Source: Calliphora vicina
Lineage: Eukaryota; Arthropoda; Insecta; Diptera; Calliphoridae
Reading direction: 5' to 3'
DNA: 64,000 bases
NCBI RefSeq assembly: GCF_958450345.1
Contig: NC_088781.1
Span: 43,325,357 to 43,389,356, forward strand
This document shows positions 23,350 through 34,849 of the stretch, piece by piece (position 1 is the first letter of the stretch; each line of letters opens with the position of its first letter). The position numbers were made by a program, and so were the translations under genes. Below the pieces are notes generated by a model. It ran no database searches and was not told the origin of the DNA. It saw nothing but the letters and a program-made list of their open reading frames with translations.

Positions 23350-24139
23350 GTTTCATCCAAGGAATTGAAGAATAGGAGTCAGTTATTTCTTCGAATATTC
23401 TCATATAAAGAATATTCGGCACTTCGTATAAACATTAGTGCACAACTGGGAAACTAGAGTTGGTTACCTTATGAGATATCTCAATACCACTTGTTGGATC
23501 CAAAACTCATGTCATTGTACTTATAAAAGCTACCATCATAAATAAGAAAGCAATATGAAAGTAAAGTATATCACGAAATCTTTAGGATATTTGACTTAGG
23601 TTTATTACCTTTAATAATGCCAAGTTTAGGAGATGATCATTGTATTGTAATAAAAACTCACTTCTGCATTAATGTATTATGGAGACTTCAGGATAAAGTC
23701 AAAGACTGTGTTACATCTCTGAATGGACATGGTGTTTACAACACAGTGATTTAGCAACTTTTTATTTTCGTTATCTCGTGAACGATTGGTGATATCTTCA
23801 TGAAATTTCACACAGTGAGTGCTGAGATGTCTTTGAGTTGATTTGTATTTACAGGGTCTCGTAGTTGGAATGGGGTCTAGTGGGCGGTACCCCCAAAATA
23901 TTAATATCCAAATATTCAATTATTATCCGAATGTCAAGAAATGTTGAAGTTTTACTTCTATCACCAAATAGGATAATTGGTATCGTTGGCTTGGATCAAT
24001 TGCAGTTAGTGTGAGAGATGCAAAAAAATACTTTTAGGCTGTGGTGCAAGACGTGTCTCCAAAGATAATGATGTTAGAGTGGGATAACGAGATTATTTTG
24101 ATTACGGCATGTGGCGGGAAATCTTCATAAGGTAAATAT
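23350..24139. other. Anonymous sequence containing a dispersed repeat (23760-23890)
   Basis: The segment GAACGATTGGTGATATCTTC..GTCTCGTAGTTGGAATGGGG..GTGGGCGG at 23780-23890 parallels 56265-56370 in the same order. No coding motif was recognised. Confidence 0.5.
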
Positions 24140-24855
24140 GTAGATGGTGAAAGTGTTCTATTATTTTCAACGTGCGAGAGATATGTTGGGTTCAGAAATG
24201 GTGATCGCCCAGGCCAACCCAAAAAAGTTTGAAGTCCAAGAATTGGAGGCATTGCTCCATGAAGATTGTTGTAAAAGTCAACAAGAGCTTGCAAAATTAT
24301 TGGGAGTTACTCGATCAGCAAGCATCAGTATTCATTAAAAAGCTGGAAATTGGGTATCATACGAATTGAAGCCGAGAGACCTTGAAATATGAATTTCCAT
24401 TTCCGAAATGATGACTGAACGCTATAAAAGTGAATAATTTTTTCACCGAATCATTATTTGCGATGAATAGTGGATCCTTTACGACAACCCGAAGCCTAAG
24501 ATATCGTATGTGAACCCCGGCCAACCAGGCGAAACAACACCGAAGCCAAATATCCATGTCGTTAAAAAATATCTGTAAATTTAGTGGCATCAAAACAGTC
24601 CTATCTTTTATGAGCTGCTGAAATCTAACCAGACCATCACAGGAATCTTGTACCGAACGCAACTGAGTCGTTTGGAGCAAGCATTGCCCGATAGACGCCC
24701 AGAATATGCGGCCAAACATGAAACCGTAACATTTCATCATGACAACGCTCGGTCACATGTTGCAATACCTCTTAAAAAGTATTTAGAATGGAGTGGTTGG
24801 GAAGTTTTGTCTCACCCGTTTTATAGTCCAGACCGTGCCACGTCCACGTTGTTGT
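24140..24855 (+). mobile_element. DD34D mariner, N-terminal and central part (copy A)
   Basis: Transposase is read with stops: FQRARDMLGSE, ELEALLHEDCCKSQQELAKL, GNWVSYELKPRDLE, HRIIICDE (first catalytic aspartate present), WILYDNPKPK, YVNPGQPGETTPKPNIH, IFYELLKSNQTITG and FHHDNARSHVAIPLKKY (second aspartate present). It ends at YSPDRAT, where the third aspartate region should follow. The 34-residue DD34D spacing is met in sister copies. The copy breaks at about 24855 and joins directly to the middle of a second copy. Confidence 0.85.
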
Positions 24856-25640
24856 CAAACTCAACAAGAGCTTGAAAAATCCTTGGGAGCTACTCAAGTA
24901 GCAATTTCAAAAACTCTCCTGCAGCTCGCAAACTGCAGGATTCATCCAAAAGCAGTAAAATAGGGTACCATACGAATTGAAGCCGAGAGACCTTGAAAGA
25001 CAATTTTGCATGTCCGAAAGAAAATCATTTTTACAACGAATCATTACTTGCGCTGAAAATGGATCCATTACGATAACCCGAAGCATAAGAGATCGTACGT
25101 GAACCCCGGTCAACCAGGCGAATCAACACTAAAGTCAAATATCCATGGCGCTAAGGCAATTCTATAAATTTATTGGGATCAAAACGGTCCTATCTTTTAT
25201 GAGCTGCTGAAATCTAACCAGACCATCACAGGAATCTTGTACTGAATGCAACTGAGACGTTTGAAGCAAGGATTGGCCTATAGACTGCCAGAATATGCGG
25301 CCAAACATGAAACCGTAATATTTCATCATGACAACGCTCGGTCACATGTTGCAATACATCTTAAAAAGTATTTAGAATGAAGTGGTTGGGAAGTTTTGTC
25401 TCACCTGCCTTATAGTCAAGACCTTGTCCCGACCAAATACTATTTGTTTCGATCTATAGAAAATTCTTTCTCTGGAATACGCTTCACTTTGGAACAGTGT
25501 ATCCGATATTGGCTTGATTCGTTCTGCGCCTCAAAAGATGAACACTTCTTTTGGCTCGGAATCCATTGTTGCCAGAAAGATTGGAAAAGTTCATATGTAA
25601 AAATGGACAATACATTAAATAGAGCCAATAGATAAAAGTA
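24856..25640 (+). mobile_element. DD34D mariner, central and C-terminal part (copy B), head-to-tail with copy A
   Basis: It starts inside the DNA-binding domain (QQELEKSLGATQVAIS) and runs through HRIITCAE, KWIHYDNPKHKRSYVNPGQP-like sequence, FHHDNARSHVA, and then LPYSQDLVPTKYYLFRSIEN and FTLEQCIRYWLDSF. The third catalytic aspartate is lysine (VPTK instead of APSD), and stops occur. Copies A and B are in the same orientation with no spacer. Confidence 0.83.
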
Positions 25641-25649
25641 TATTTCCTC

Positions 25650-27600
25650 ACTAAAAGTCCATAGTGCAATGAATAGAATAGAGTAAAACTTACAGTGGTG
25701 GCCTTCTATTACAATGACAATGTACTAGATTTCCACTAGGTTAGATGATGACAATGACTATGATGATGATGATGAGATTGCTGTTTTTATTTTTCTTTAT
25801 TCTTCTCTTCTATCAATTTCTATCTTTATCCTCCTCTGCAAAGATACTTTTTAATTTTTTTTTGGTTTGTTTTTGATCCGAGTATTTGTGAATAATGTTG
25901 ATACCGTGTAGATGTCGTGGTACTGGGCCATAATGTATTCTCCAATGGTTACAGGCTGGCTTTTGAGTTGATAACAATACTCTCTGCCTGCAAATGATAA
26001 TGATGACGATGATGTCAATGTTTCTACTACTAAAGAATGAACGAAATGAAAAGAAAGATATTTTGTCATGATACGATACGATACCATACCACATTGCTGG
26101 CTGGTTAGATGGCAGGCAGAGAGACAGTCATTCATTCCGTAAAAACCACTATTGACAAAGAAAGCTACCTAAGATGCATAATTGATATGGTGTTAATTAT
26201 GGGCATTTTAATCTAGAGATTTTTAACTTTATTGCCTTCAAATGCTTATGGACTACTTTTGGGGACATTTCATGGCAGCTTTTGAGATTTTGTGGTGTAC
26301 TTTTCAATAGAGCAAAAATACATTTATGTAAATAAATATTGAAAAATATTGCTGATGAAGGCAAGTGATAAAAAGCGATTTAATGAGGATTTTAAAATGG
26401 GAACATTTTTGGAAAAATCTATCTAAGAAGGTGTGAAATATTGCAGGTTAAGGTTAATGATTATTTAAGACGAAAACTGAAGTGCTTCTAAGAAAAATAG
26501 TACCCATGCATTTTCCAATTTCTCTTCATTGTTAGACTTCCCCTGTTAAAGTTATTATTTTCATATTTTTTCTCTTCTATGTCATATTGACAAAAAATCA
26601 TCTTTTAACAAAAAAACAATGCATCTTTATCATTTTGCCTGCCGCCAAGTAAAAAGTTCAAATAAACATCTTCTAAAAGAGTTAAGATTACATTGGCAAA
26701 AGTTCTTCTTTTATAGTTTTGGTTGGCTTTTCTTTTCCATCCCAGAAATTATTACAATGATGATGATGTTGTTGATGTGATATCACCACCATTAGCTTTT
26801 GTTTAAACTGTAACCCCAACCAAACTACAACTAAATACTAGCAACACAGTAACAACTATTGCTCATTGCCTTAATGTTTTAATGATGGCAGGGCTCCCGA
26901 CTCATTAGTGTGTTTGTATCTTTTACTCTAATTAAGTCCTCTTTACCTTAAATTCATTCATTTATATAAACTTACACAAACATACATTTAAATGTATATA
27001 CAAACAAACATGTGTGTTTGTATGTGTTTAAAATACACATACAATCAAATAATAAACAATGGCCACATTCGGAGCAGTGTTGGATATTTTTGGATCGCTT
27101 AGTACATTTTTTTGGTACCTTTGGTAGATTTATTATTTAGAAATTCAAAATTTTGTCTTAGAGTCTTAGAGCTGTGGAATTTTTTCACTACAATTCACAT
27201 CACCAGTTGACAATATGATGTGGATTTTGCTGCCCTAGACTATTACAGACTTTGTTCACGTTTGATAAGTGTGATTTCATGTTATTCATTCTTCCGAGTA
27301 TAACTGAATTGAAAACAGATAATAGCAATGGGATCCTATCAAAATGGAGTCCTATCGTATCTACTTGATTGGTTTTACATCTCAGCTACTATGTTAATGA
27401 ATGTAAACTATCTGTTTTCTATTCAGTTGTTCCAAACTCATTTAATATCCATAAACAGTTACAGGATTTCTCTAATTGCAAATAAGGTTACAGTTAACTA
27501 AGAATCTCTGTTTCAAGGATTGATCACGAAATCGGTTTGAAATTATTTTTAATCAAAATTTGAGGTTGCTACGAATTCGACTAATCATGCCTTTCAACAC
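25650..27600. other. Anonymous sequence with GATGAT microsatellites
   Basis: ATGATGATGATGATGAG lies near 25759-25775, GATAATGATGACGATGATG near 25995, and ATGATGATGATGTTG near 26757. No coding motif was recognised. Confidence 0.5.
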
Positions 27601-27632
27601 AAAAAGCCCTACTCTGGTCCTCGGAAGAAAAA

Positions 27633-28403
27633 CCAGCCTCAACAATTCCAATGGGAAATGAAAGTAGACCAAATTACAGATACCGAGGGAAAACTTCGCC
27701 AGACTCCGTTCTAGCGGAAATTTGTTGGGGGAGTAAAAACTTATTTATAGACAATGAAGAAATAAGTGAAGATGATAATGGAGCTAATTTAGAGAGTGAA
27801 GCAGAAATGTATTCGGCCTCGAAAGATGAGAGGGACGATACCCAGAATTTACAGCTTCCATCAACATCAAAAAGACTTCGAACCATATAATTTAAAATAT
27901 TTATATTGGTTCCAGTGAACAAAATGGCAACACGGAGTTCGTTATAGAAATACAAGTTTTTAAACACATTTTTTTTAATAAAACAAAAGTATTTTAAAAA
28001 ATGTTTTTTTTTTCAAAATATTCAGATCACATTCTGAAAATAAATTGTAGTATTCAATAGAATCAGACTCATTTGATCTAGAATAGTTTTAAATTTTTCT
28101 AAAAAAAGACAATGAATGTCATGTAGTGCATTTTAATCCAAAATTGATAATTTATTTATATTTGACCACGCCTATACCGCCCACCATAAAGGAAAAAATA
28201 AATTTTTCGCACAATTACAGTCCATTAAATATTTTTATAAACATATTTATATGTTTTTTCACTCATAGTGTAAAAAATTACCAAAAATGGCCCAACTTCA
28301 GGAAGCCATAAAAATGAAATTCTAGCTAACTTTTTAAAACCCGTTGGCAGTTTTGTTAAGTTAATGGTGAACTTTCATTTCCCATTGGAGTTGTTGAGGC
28401 TGG
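27633..28403. repeat. Inverted repeat with 33-bp arms, unclassified element
   Basis: CCAGCCTCAACAATTCCAAT and the following 13 bases at 27633-27665 match the reverse complement of 28371-28403 with one difference. The 771-bp interval carries an acidic open frame (27651-27890: CWGSKNLFIDNEEISEDDNG, then DDTQNLQLPSTSKR). Both arms read PAST-x-PMGNES when translated inward. No target duplication is evident, so this may be inverted copies of a coding segment rather than a transposon with true TIRs. Confidence 0.55.
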
Positions 28404-28549
28404 CGGCAATGACCCGCAATTTGTTGCATAGTGTAATCAGCCAAATGCAAGAATATTTTCGATTTTAATTTTTATTTTTAAACTTACCAAAAAATCACTT
28501 AAAATATTCCAAAATAGTTTTGAAAATTTATCAATTATCTCAAGCTATT

Positions 28550-29450
28550 GGGTATGACTTAAAAATGCTAGATTTTATAAAATTTGTTGCTTTTATTTGC
28601 AACATTTGTATAATATAAATTTATTCAAAGTATTGGCCATTGTTAGCTATGACCTTTCTAATTTTTCTGTCAACATAATGATTCCGAGCCAAAAGAACTG
28701 CTCATATTTGGCCTAGAAGCCACTCTGTTCCAAAGTGAAGCTTATCCTAGAGAAAGCTTTCTGCATCAATCGAAACAAACAGTAGTTGGACGGGGCATGG
28801 TTTTAGCAAAACTTTCCAACTACTTCATTCTAAATAATTTTTAACAGCTACTGTAACATGTGACCGATGAAATATTACGATTTCATGTCTGGCCGCATAT
28901 TTTTTTTAACTATAAAAATTCTGGGCGTTTTTCGGCCAATGTTCGCTTCAAACGAATCAGTTGCGTTCGGTACAGGTTCCCTGTTATGGTCTAGTCAGAT
29001 TTCAACAGATCATAATAGATAGGACGCTTTTTCACTCACCAAATACAGAGAATTACCATAGCTCCATGGATATTTGACTTTAGTGTCGATTCGGCAGGTT
29101 AGCCGGGCTTCACTACCGATCTCTTACGCTTCGGGTTTCATTGCAAGTAATGATTAGGTGCAAAATTGATTTTCTTTTATATATGGTACCCAATTTCCCT
29201 GCTTTTGGATCAATCCTATTCCTCCCACACATTTTGAAATTGCTGCTTGAGTAGATCTCATGATTTTGCAAGCTCTTGTTGAGTTTGACAACTTTTTTGG
29301 CTGGTCTAAACTATCTTTTCGTTTTCCGTATCAAAATCACAACTTTTGAACCGCACAAACTATCTCTAGCACGTTGAAACTGATGAAACACATTCACAAT
29401 AAGCTTCGATGAGCAATCTTCCGATATATGACGCTTTGTTGGCGCAAAAT
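28550..29450 (-). mobile_element. DD34D mariner remnant (copy C)
   Basis: The minus-strand element has its 3' end at about 28551 (TTGGGTATGACTTAAAAATG, also seen near 59990). The transposase order is recognisable through many stops: the C-terminal ANNGQY-like end, IRYWL-type region, RHEIVIFH...SHV, YYDLLKSD-type, IHGAMVILCIW-type, TCNETRSVRDR-type, GNWVPYIKEN, and the N-terminal VCFISFNVLEIV. There are multiple indels. Its 5' end merges into a DD41D fragment in the same orientation at about 29455. Confidence 0.78.
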
Positions 29451-29454
29451 TCAA

Positions 29455-29894
29455 CATTTAACCGTATGGTAAATAGCGCCATCCTGTTGAAACCTCACCT
29501 CGCCCGAGTCAATATCATCCATATTTTCAAACAAAAATTCATTGATCATGGTGCGGAAACGATCTCCATTGATCGATAGATCAAGAAGAAATAAGGTCCG
29601 ATGATTTGTCTGGATGTAATTAAGTCTGTAGGGTCTGATGTGCATTGGTCTCACTCCATATTCGGCAATTTTGTTTATTAACAAACCCATTGAGCTTCTT
29701 AACTTAACACAATTTTGTGATAAAACAGTCAAACAAACAGTAAGCTTCGAATATCGATTACTTATAACTTTAAAGTAAATTTGGATAATTTGGTGGCGTT
29801 GTTCAAGCGTCAATCTATTCATGATGAGTTGCAGGAGTATACTGATCATAAATGTCAAAAACTGAGCGCAAACTATTACAGTAAACTCTATCAT
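29455..29894 (-). pseudogene. DD41D transposase fragment
   Basis: One 147-codon minus-strand frame joins the N-terminus (MNRLTLEQRHQIIQIYFK) to INKIAEYGVRPMHIRPYR, LFLLDLSINGDRFRTMINEF and VRFQQDGAIYHTVKC. The segment between the HTH region and the WGF/FFEN region is deleted in frame, so the first catalytic aspartate is absent. The second (FQQDGA) is kept. The coding sequence ends where the adjacent mariner begins. Confidence 0.75.
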
Positions 29895-29977
29895 AAGTTC
29901 TATCGAGATTAAAAAATTTTAATTAAATTATATGGTTAAACTAAAAAATTAATCACTTCTCCAACGATTTCTAATTA

Positions 29978-31445
29978 TACCCTTCACCTTCTTGAGAAGG
30001 GTATATAAGTTTGTAATTTCAAAATTTTTCATTTGCGACCCCACAAAGTATATATATTCTGGATCGTTATAGAAAGCGAAGTCGATATAGCCATGTATGT
30101 ATTTCCGTCTGTATGTTGAAATCAACTTTCCGTAGCCCCCAAATAACTTACATACATGATTCTTACATCAATATATCGGGAATTCTTCCGGATCGGTTGC
30201 TATTTGAAATCAACAAAATCGGCCCACAAATGTCTGAGATATAAGGAAAAAACCGGGACAACCTCGATTTTTGACCTATTTTTATACCCTTCACCTTCGT
30301 GAGAAGGGTATACATATATAAGTTTGTCATTCCGTTTGTAATTTCTACATTTTTCATTTCCGACCCTATAAAGGGTCGGTTTTTTCCTTATATCTCAGAC
30401 ATTTGTGGGCCGATTTTGTCGATTTCAAATAGCAACCGATCCGGAAGAATTCCCGATATATTGATGTAAGAATCATATATGTAAGTTATTTGGGGGCTAC
30501 GGAAAGTTGATTTCAGCATACAGACGGAAATACATACATGGCTATATCGACTTCGCTTTCTATAACGATCCAGAATATATATACTTTGTGGGGTCTGTCT
30601 GTCTGTCCGTCTGTTGAAATCAATTTTCTGAAGACCCCAGATATCTTCTGGATCCAAATCTTCAATAATTCTGTCAGACATGCTTTCGAGAATTTTGCTA
30701 TTTAAAATCAGCAAAATCGGTCCACTAATGGCTGAGATATGAGGAAAAAACCAAGACAACCTCGATTTTTGACCTATGTTTGACCTATATCTGGATTACT
30801 AAGACATTAATATAGACAATATGGATACCTAATGATAGGTATTTCAAAGACATTTGCAACGACGTATATAAGACCATAGTAAGATGGACCTACAATGGGT
30901 CAAAATCGGAAAAAAATTTAAAAAACAAAAAAAAAATTTTTATAATTTAAAAAACAAAAAATTTAAAGTTTAAAAAAAAAAAAAATTTAAAATAACAATC
31001 GAAAAATTTTTTTTTCCAAAAAATGAAAAAAACAACTTGAAAAAATATTCAATTTTGTTTACCTAAAAATATTTAAAATTTTGAAGTATAATTTGGTGAA
31101 GGGTATATAAGATTCGGCACAGCCGAATATAGCACTCTTACTTGTGTTTATCTATATCTCTCATTAATATAGACAATATGGATATTTAATGATAGATATT
31201 TCAAAGTCTATTGCAACGATGTATACTAGGCTATATTAAGTTGGACCTACAGTGAATCAAAATCCGGAAAACATTATTAAACCGATTTTTTTTGCAAAAA
31301 ATTGGATAAAACTTTTTAAAAAACAATTTGGAAGAAAACAATTTTAAAAACAATTTTAAAAGAAAAATTTAATTTTGTTTAAATAAAAAATTTTTTAAGT
31401 ATAATTTGGTGATTCGGCACAGCCGAATATAACTCTCTTACTTGC
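29978..31445. mobile_element. Nested INE-1-like (Helentron-associated) elements
   Basis: Two TATACCCTTCACCTTC...GAGAAGGGTATA hairpin starts occur at about 29978 and 30287. Internal AAAGTATATATATTCTGGAT and GTCTGTCTGTCCGTCTGTTG tracts follow. There are two 3' ends (GATTCGGCACAGCCGAATAT hairpin then CTCTTACTTG) at about 31110-31144 and 31410-31445. This is the layout of fly INE-1 elements, which are non-autonomous and use Helitron-type machinery. Part of the unit is inverted (30035-30260 against 30370-30595). Confidence 0.8.
30035..30595. repeat. 225-bp inverted repeat inside the INE-1-like nest
   Basis: From CCACAAAGTATATATATTCT at 30040 to GAGATATAAGGAAAAAACCG at about 30237, the sequence is reproduced as reverse complement from about 30372 to 30592 with very few differences. 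A ~105-bp spacer contains a second 5' start hairpin. Two copies in opposite orientation therefore form a strong foldback. Confidence 0.85.
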
Positions 31446-31449
31446 TTTT

Positions 31450-32890
31450 TAAGAAAATGGTTAACTTGTTATGTTTTAATGAATTTATGTGTCGAAATTG
31501 GTAAAAATCTTCCACCAATTCCCAAAATGCGTATTTTTTATACCCGATTTTGGGTACATTCATATGAGAATCTGATTGGTTTGATATGGAAACAACGCAT
31601 GTCGATTGAGAGATGTGCTGTTTGCATTTTGAGTAGCACAATGGGATCCGTAAGTGCTGGTTCATACACTCAAGTTAACTTGACCAAGTCTTGAGTTTAT
31701 AGAAGAGTGAGGAAGAAAAAGTTGAAAATCTTTTCAATATCCTCTCCTCTCCCTTCTATAAATTCAAGAATTGATCTAGTAAATAAACTTGATGTGTGAA
31801 CCAGCACTTTTTTTGAACCCAAGTTATCTGAATAGGAGGAGCACAATTAGCTTTCGATCAGAAAAGTCAAATGACATTTGCGTGTTTATGACAACTTGCA
31901 AGGTTTTTGGTATTGTAGACAGAAAATGCATCAGATTCTGTATCCCTCTTTTTTCCTACTGTATTTCCCACATCATAATACTTGTGCTTTGTTTTCTAGT
32001 TTGTCTCCAGTGAATGAGATTTTAGACGAATAAGAAAGCCATGACGGAAATAGAGGTCTACATACAAAAATTTAAGAAATCGTACCGCTTCAAGGGTACC
32101 GAAATGTCAGAGGACATTTTAAGTTAGAAAAATCTTAGAAAGGGTAACGAAAGAGGATCGATCTTATTTTCAAAGAAGATAATGTTGAAGTTTCAAAGTT
32201 ACATTAAATTCATAAGACTCTTTTCTATAAGTGTGCTAAAAAGCACAAAAATTAGCCTTAATTCGTTGGTACTATTTATAATTTCCATCAGCATCTTTGA
32301 TTCATATACTCATTCAAGTACAAATATGTATATCGTATCTATGGTGTAGTATTTGCTTTTAGGTTTGGTTTTAACGCGGTGGTTTAGTTTGGTTTCGTAT
32401 GCGCTCTGGCTTGGTTTAGTTGGGTTTGGTTGAGTTTTTTTTTGTTGTATTTTCTTCTGGTATACGGTTTGGACTGATATCGGTTATTATTGTTATTGTT
32501 GTTGTTGCTGTTAATGCTGATGATGATGATGGTTGGTTTTCTTTAGCTTTCTATTGTTTTGTTATTAAGTTCATATTCTTGTAGTGTTTATTTAGTAACA
32601 CAACACTGAGTTTAATGTTATTATTACTATTGTATTTGTTGGCGTTTATTGTTAACACTATTAATATGTTTGCATAGGGTATTACAAAAAGAGCATATAG
32701 TTTCAATATTTTCTCAGAATACTATTCTGAAGAAAAATTCAAAAGTTTGGAAAGTTAAGACTCTTAATGACATCGGTCGAATATTTTGTATATGACCTCA
32801 CTGACTTTAAGGTTATGTAGCTACGAAGGCTTTAACGATACTGTTTAACAACAAATAGTTTTATTTTAAGGAAAATATGAGGCTTATTTC
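31450..32890. other. Anonymous sequence with simple repeats
   Basis: It begins with one unit related to the ~125-bp array at 41.8-42.5 kb (AAAATGGTTAACTTGTTATG...CCAATTCCCAAAATGCGTAT). GGTTTGGTTTTA-like and TTGTTGTTGTTGCTG simple tracts lie near 32360-32520. No gene motif was recognised. Confidence 0.5.
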
Positions 32891-32899
32891 TAAATACGA

Positions 32900-33590
32900 G
32901 GGTGGGTCAAAATATCCGTGACTTTGACACAGGTTTTTGGATAAAAAATTATTTTATTTTTCAACATAGTCTCCTTTGAGCTCTATGCACTTTGTCCAAG
33001 GTTTCTCCAATTTTGTTTATTCCTCCAAAATATAAGATTTGTCGAAGTCATCAAAATAGGTATTTGTTTGTGAGATGATTTCATCGTTGGAGTCAAATAT
33101 CTTTCCGCCAAAACATTTCTTCAGGTTTGGAAACAAGAAATAGTCACTCGTTTTAAATCCAGAGAATAGGGTGGAAGCGTAGCCTAATTTACAGATTTTT
33201 GGCATGGAAACTGCACATGTGTGTACCCTTTCGTGAGCAAACTCGTCAGCCATTTGGCGGAAAGTCTTCTCATTCCCAAGTAAACATTCAAATTGAAACC
33301 ACTAAGCCATGTGAGATGTCTATGGCTTCCACAATCTCTCGTTTTTTAATCTCCTATCGGCCAACTCCTTATTGTGATTTTTTCAATTGTTTCGGGTGTA
33401 AAGACCACAACTGGGAGTCCAGAACGTTCGGTATCTTCCGTGCTTGTACGAACACAACGAAATTCAATAAAGAACTTATTTAACATTGATAATGATTGTG
33501 CAGAGTTTATCTAGTTTTTCTCAAGCTTAGCCTTTATTTGAGTGATTTTTTCCGCAAACGACAATGTCTAATGCGCAGAAGAAATTAACT
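32900..33590 (-). mobile_element. Irritans-like mariner, internally deleted
   Basis: The left terminus GGGTGGGTCAAAATATCCGT at 32902 resembles the start at 1740. On the minus strand, N-terminal sequence near 33590-33400 reads LNKFFIEFRCVRTSTEDTER, VVFTPETIEKIT and EIVEAIDISHGLVVSI. It is then joined near 33230 to C-terminal sequence including GFKTSDYFLFPNLKKCFGGK, NDEIISQTNTYFDDFDKSYI (DYFLF is the third-aspartate region). Most of the catalytic domain is missing. Confidence 0.78.
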
Positions 33591-33599
33591 TTGTTCCAA

Positions 33600-34780
33600 T
33601 TTCTCTTCAAGTCACAAGGTAGTCTGCTATCAACTATTAGGAGAGTATGGTTAACTACCATCTTTTTAAATATTTAGAGTCCAACAATTTACTCAGCGAC
33701 CGGCAGTATGGCTTTCATAGGACGCTCTACGGGAAACTTGCTAACCTTTCTATTGGAAAAATGGTGTCGTTTCATTCACCGTTTTGGCGAAAGTAAAGTG
33801 GAGGCTCGGTAATAACTTTTCTCATTTTATATATATCGAGTTGCTGTAGATGGAATCTCATCAAATGAGTTCAAGATCAATTCAGGGGCACCACAATGCT
33901 CCGTTCTTTCTCCTACTATATTTCTTATCTTTCTAAACGACCTTCTACGTCAATCTTCAAACCCTATCTATTCTTTTGCAGATGACAGCTACATTTGCCA
34001 TTCATATTCATTCAATTATAGTCCAAGCCTGTCGGAGATTGGGGCAATGAAGCAAAACACGAATGTTACGCTTACTGAGTGCAATGTCCGCTAGACAAAA
34101 CACATTTTTCAAGTGGCGAAAGAAACATTCAAGTGCCTGGGTTTTCTAAAACGGTGTAGGAAATACTTCAGTCCATCTGATCTTCTTACTATTTACACCA
34201 CTTATATCCGATTGGAAATGGAGTACAACTCCCATGTATGAGCCGGTGCTTCAAAGTCAACTGCGTACAGGAGTGGTCGAAGGTGCTTTTCGGTGACAGT
34301 AGGTCATCCAGCTTTACTCCATCTGATCTCCTTACTGTTTACTCCACTTATATCCGACCCAAAAGGGAATACAACTCTCATGTATGGGCCGTTGCTTCGA
34401 AGTCTATTTTGGAGTTACTCTACCGCGTACAGGAGATGTCGAAGGGGCTTAACGGTGACAGTAGATCATTCACATCTATTGACTCAATTGAACATCGTCG
34501 CAGTGTGGGTTGTGTTTCGCTGTTCTACCGATACTACAATGCAATGTGCTCTGCCGAAATTAGGGAGCTTGTTCCCGAAATCCGTGGATAGTGGATTGCA
34601 CAACACATTACAGGGAAAATTCGTTCTTTAGCAGTACTGTCCGTATGTATAATAAGCTTCCATGTGGAATAAGTCTTTCCTGTCATTTTCAGTATTGGAA
34701 AATTCAAAACAAATGCCCACAAACAGTACTTTCTCTTTCCCTCTATCCTTCCTACTATTTTCCTAGTTCCTGAGTGCTGG
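33600..34780 (+). pseudogene. Jockey-superfamily LINE, RT and C-terminal part, broken
   Basis: RT motifs appear in order: LLSDRQYGFHRTL (usual RQYGFR), INSGAPQCSVLSPTIFLIFL (normally GVPQGSVLSP), and SFADDSYICHSY containing the catalytic FADD box near 33975. The C-terminal region reads FTPSDLLTVYSTYIRPKREY, SHVWAVASKSILELLYRVQE, SIEHRRSVGCVSLFYRYYNA and ENSFFSSTVRMYNKLPCGIS. Stops and shifts separate the blocks. A 145-bp segment (34175-34320) is tandemly duplicated at 34320-34470. The element ends near 34780 with no clear poly-A beyond AAAAAAAATATATA. Confidence 0.83.
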
Positions 34781-34849
34781 TCCAAGTAAAAAAAATATAT
34801 ATTTGTTGAAAAAATCATCACTATTTTCACAAAAACATAAAAAAGTTTG

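Noticed and set aside
24357..24740. 127-codon minus-strand open frame
   Set aside because: Antisense of a mariner transposase; the plus-strand reading explains the sequence.
32340..32680. Possible host exon in the GGTTTGGTTT-rich region
   Set aside because: Simple-sequence composition with no sustained open frame or splice-bounded coding segment.
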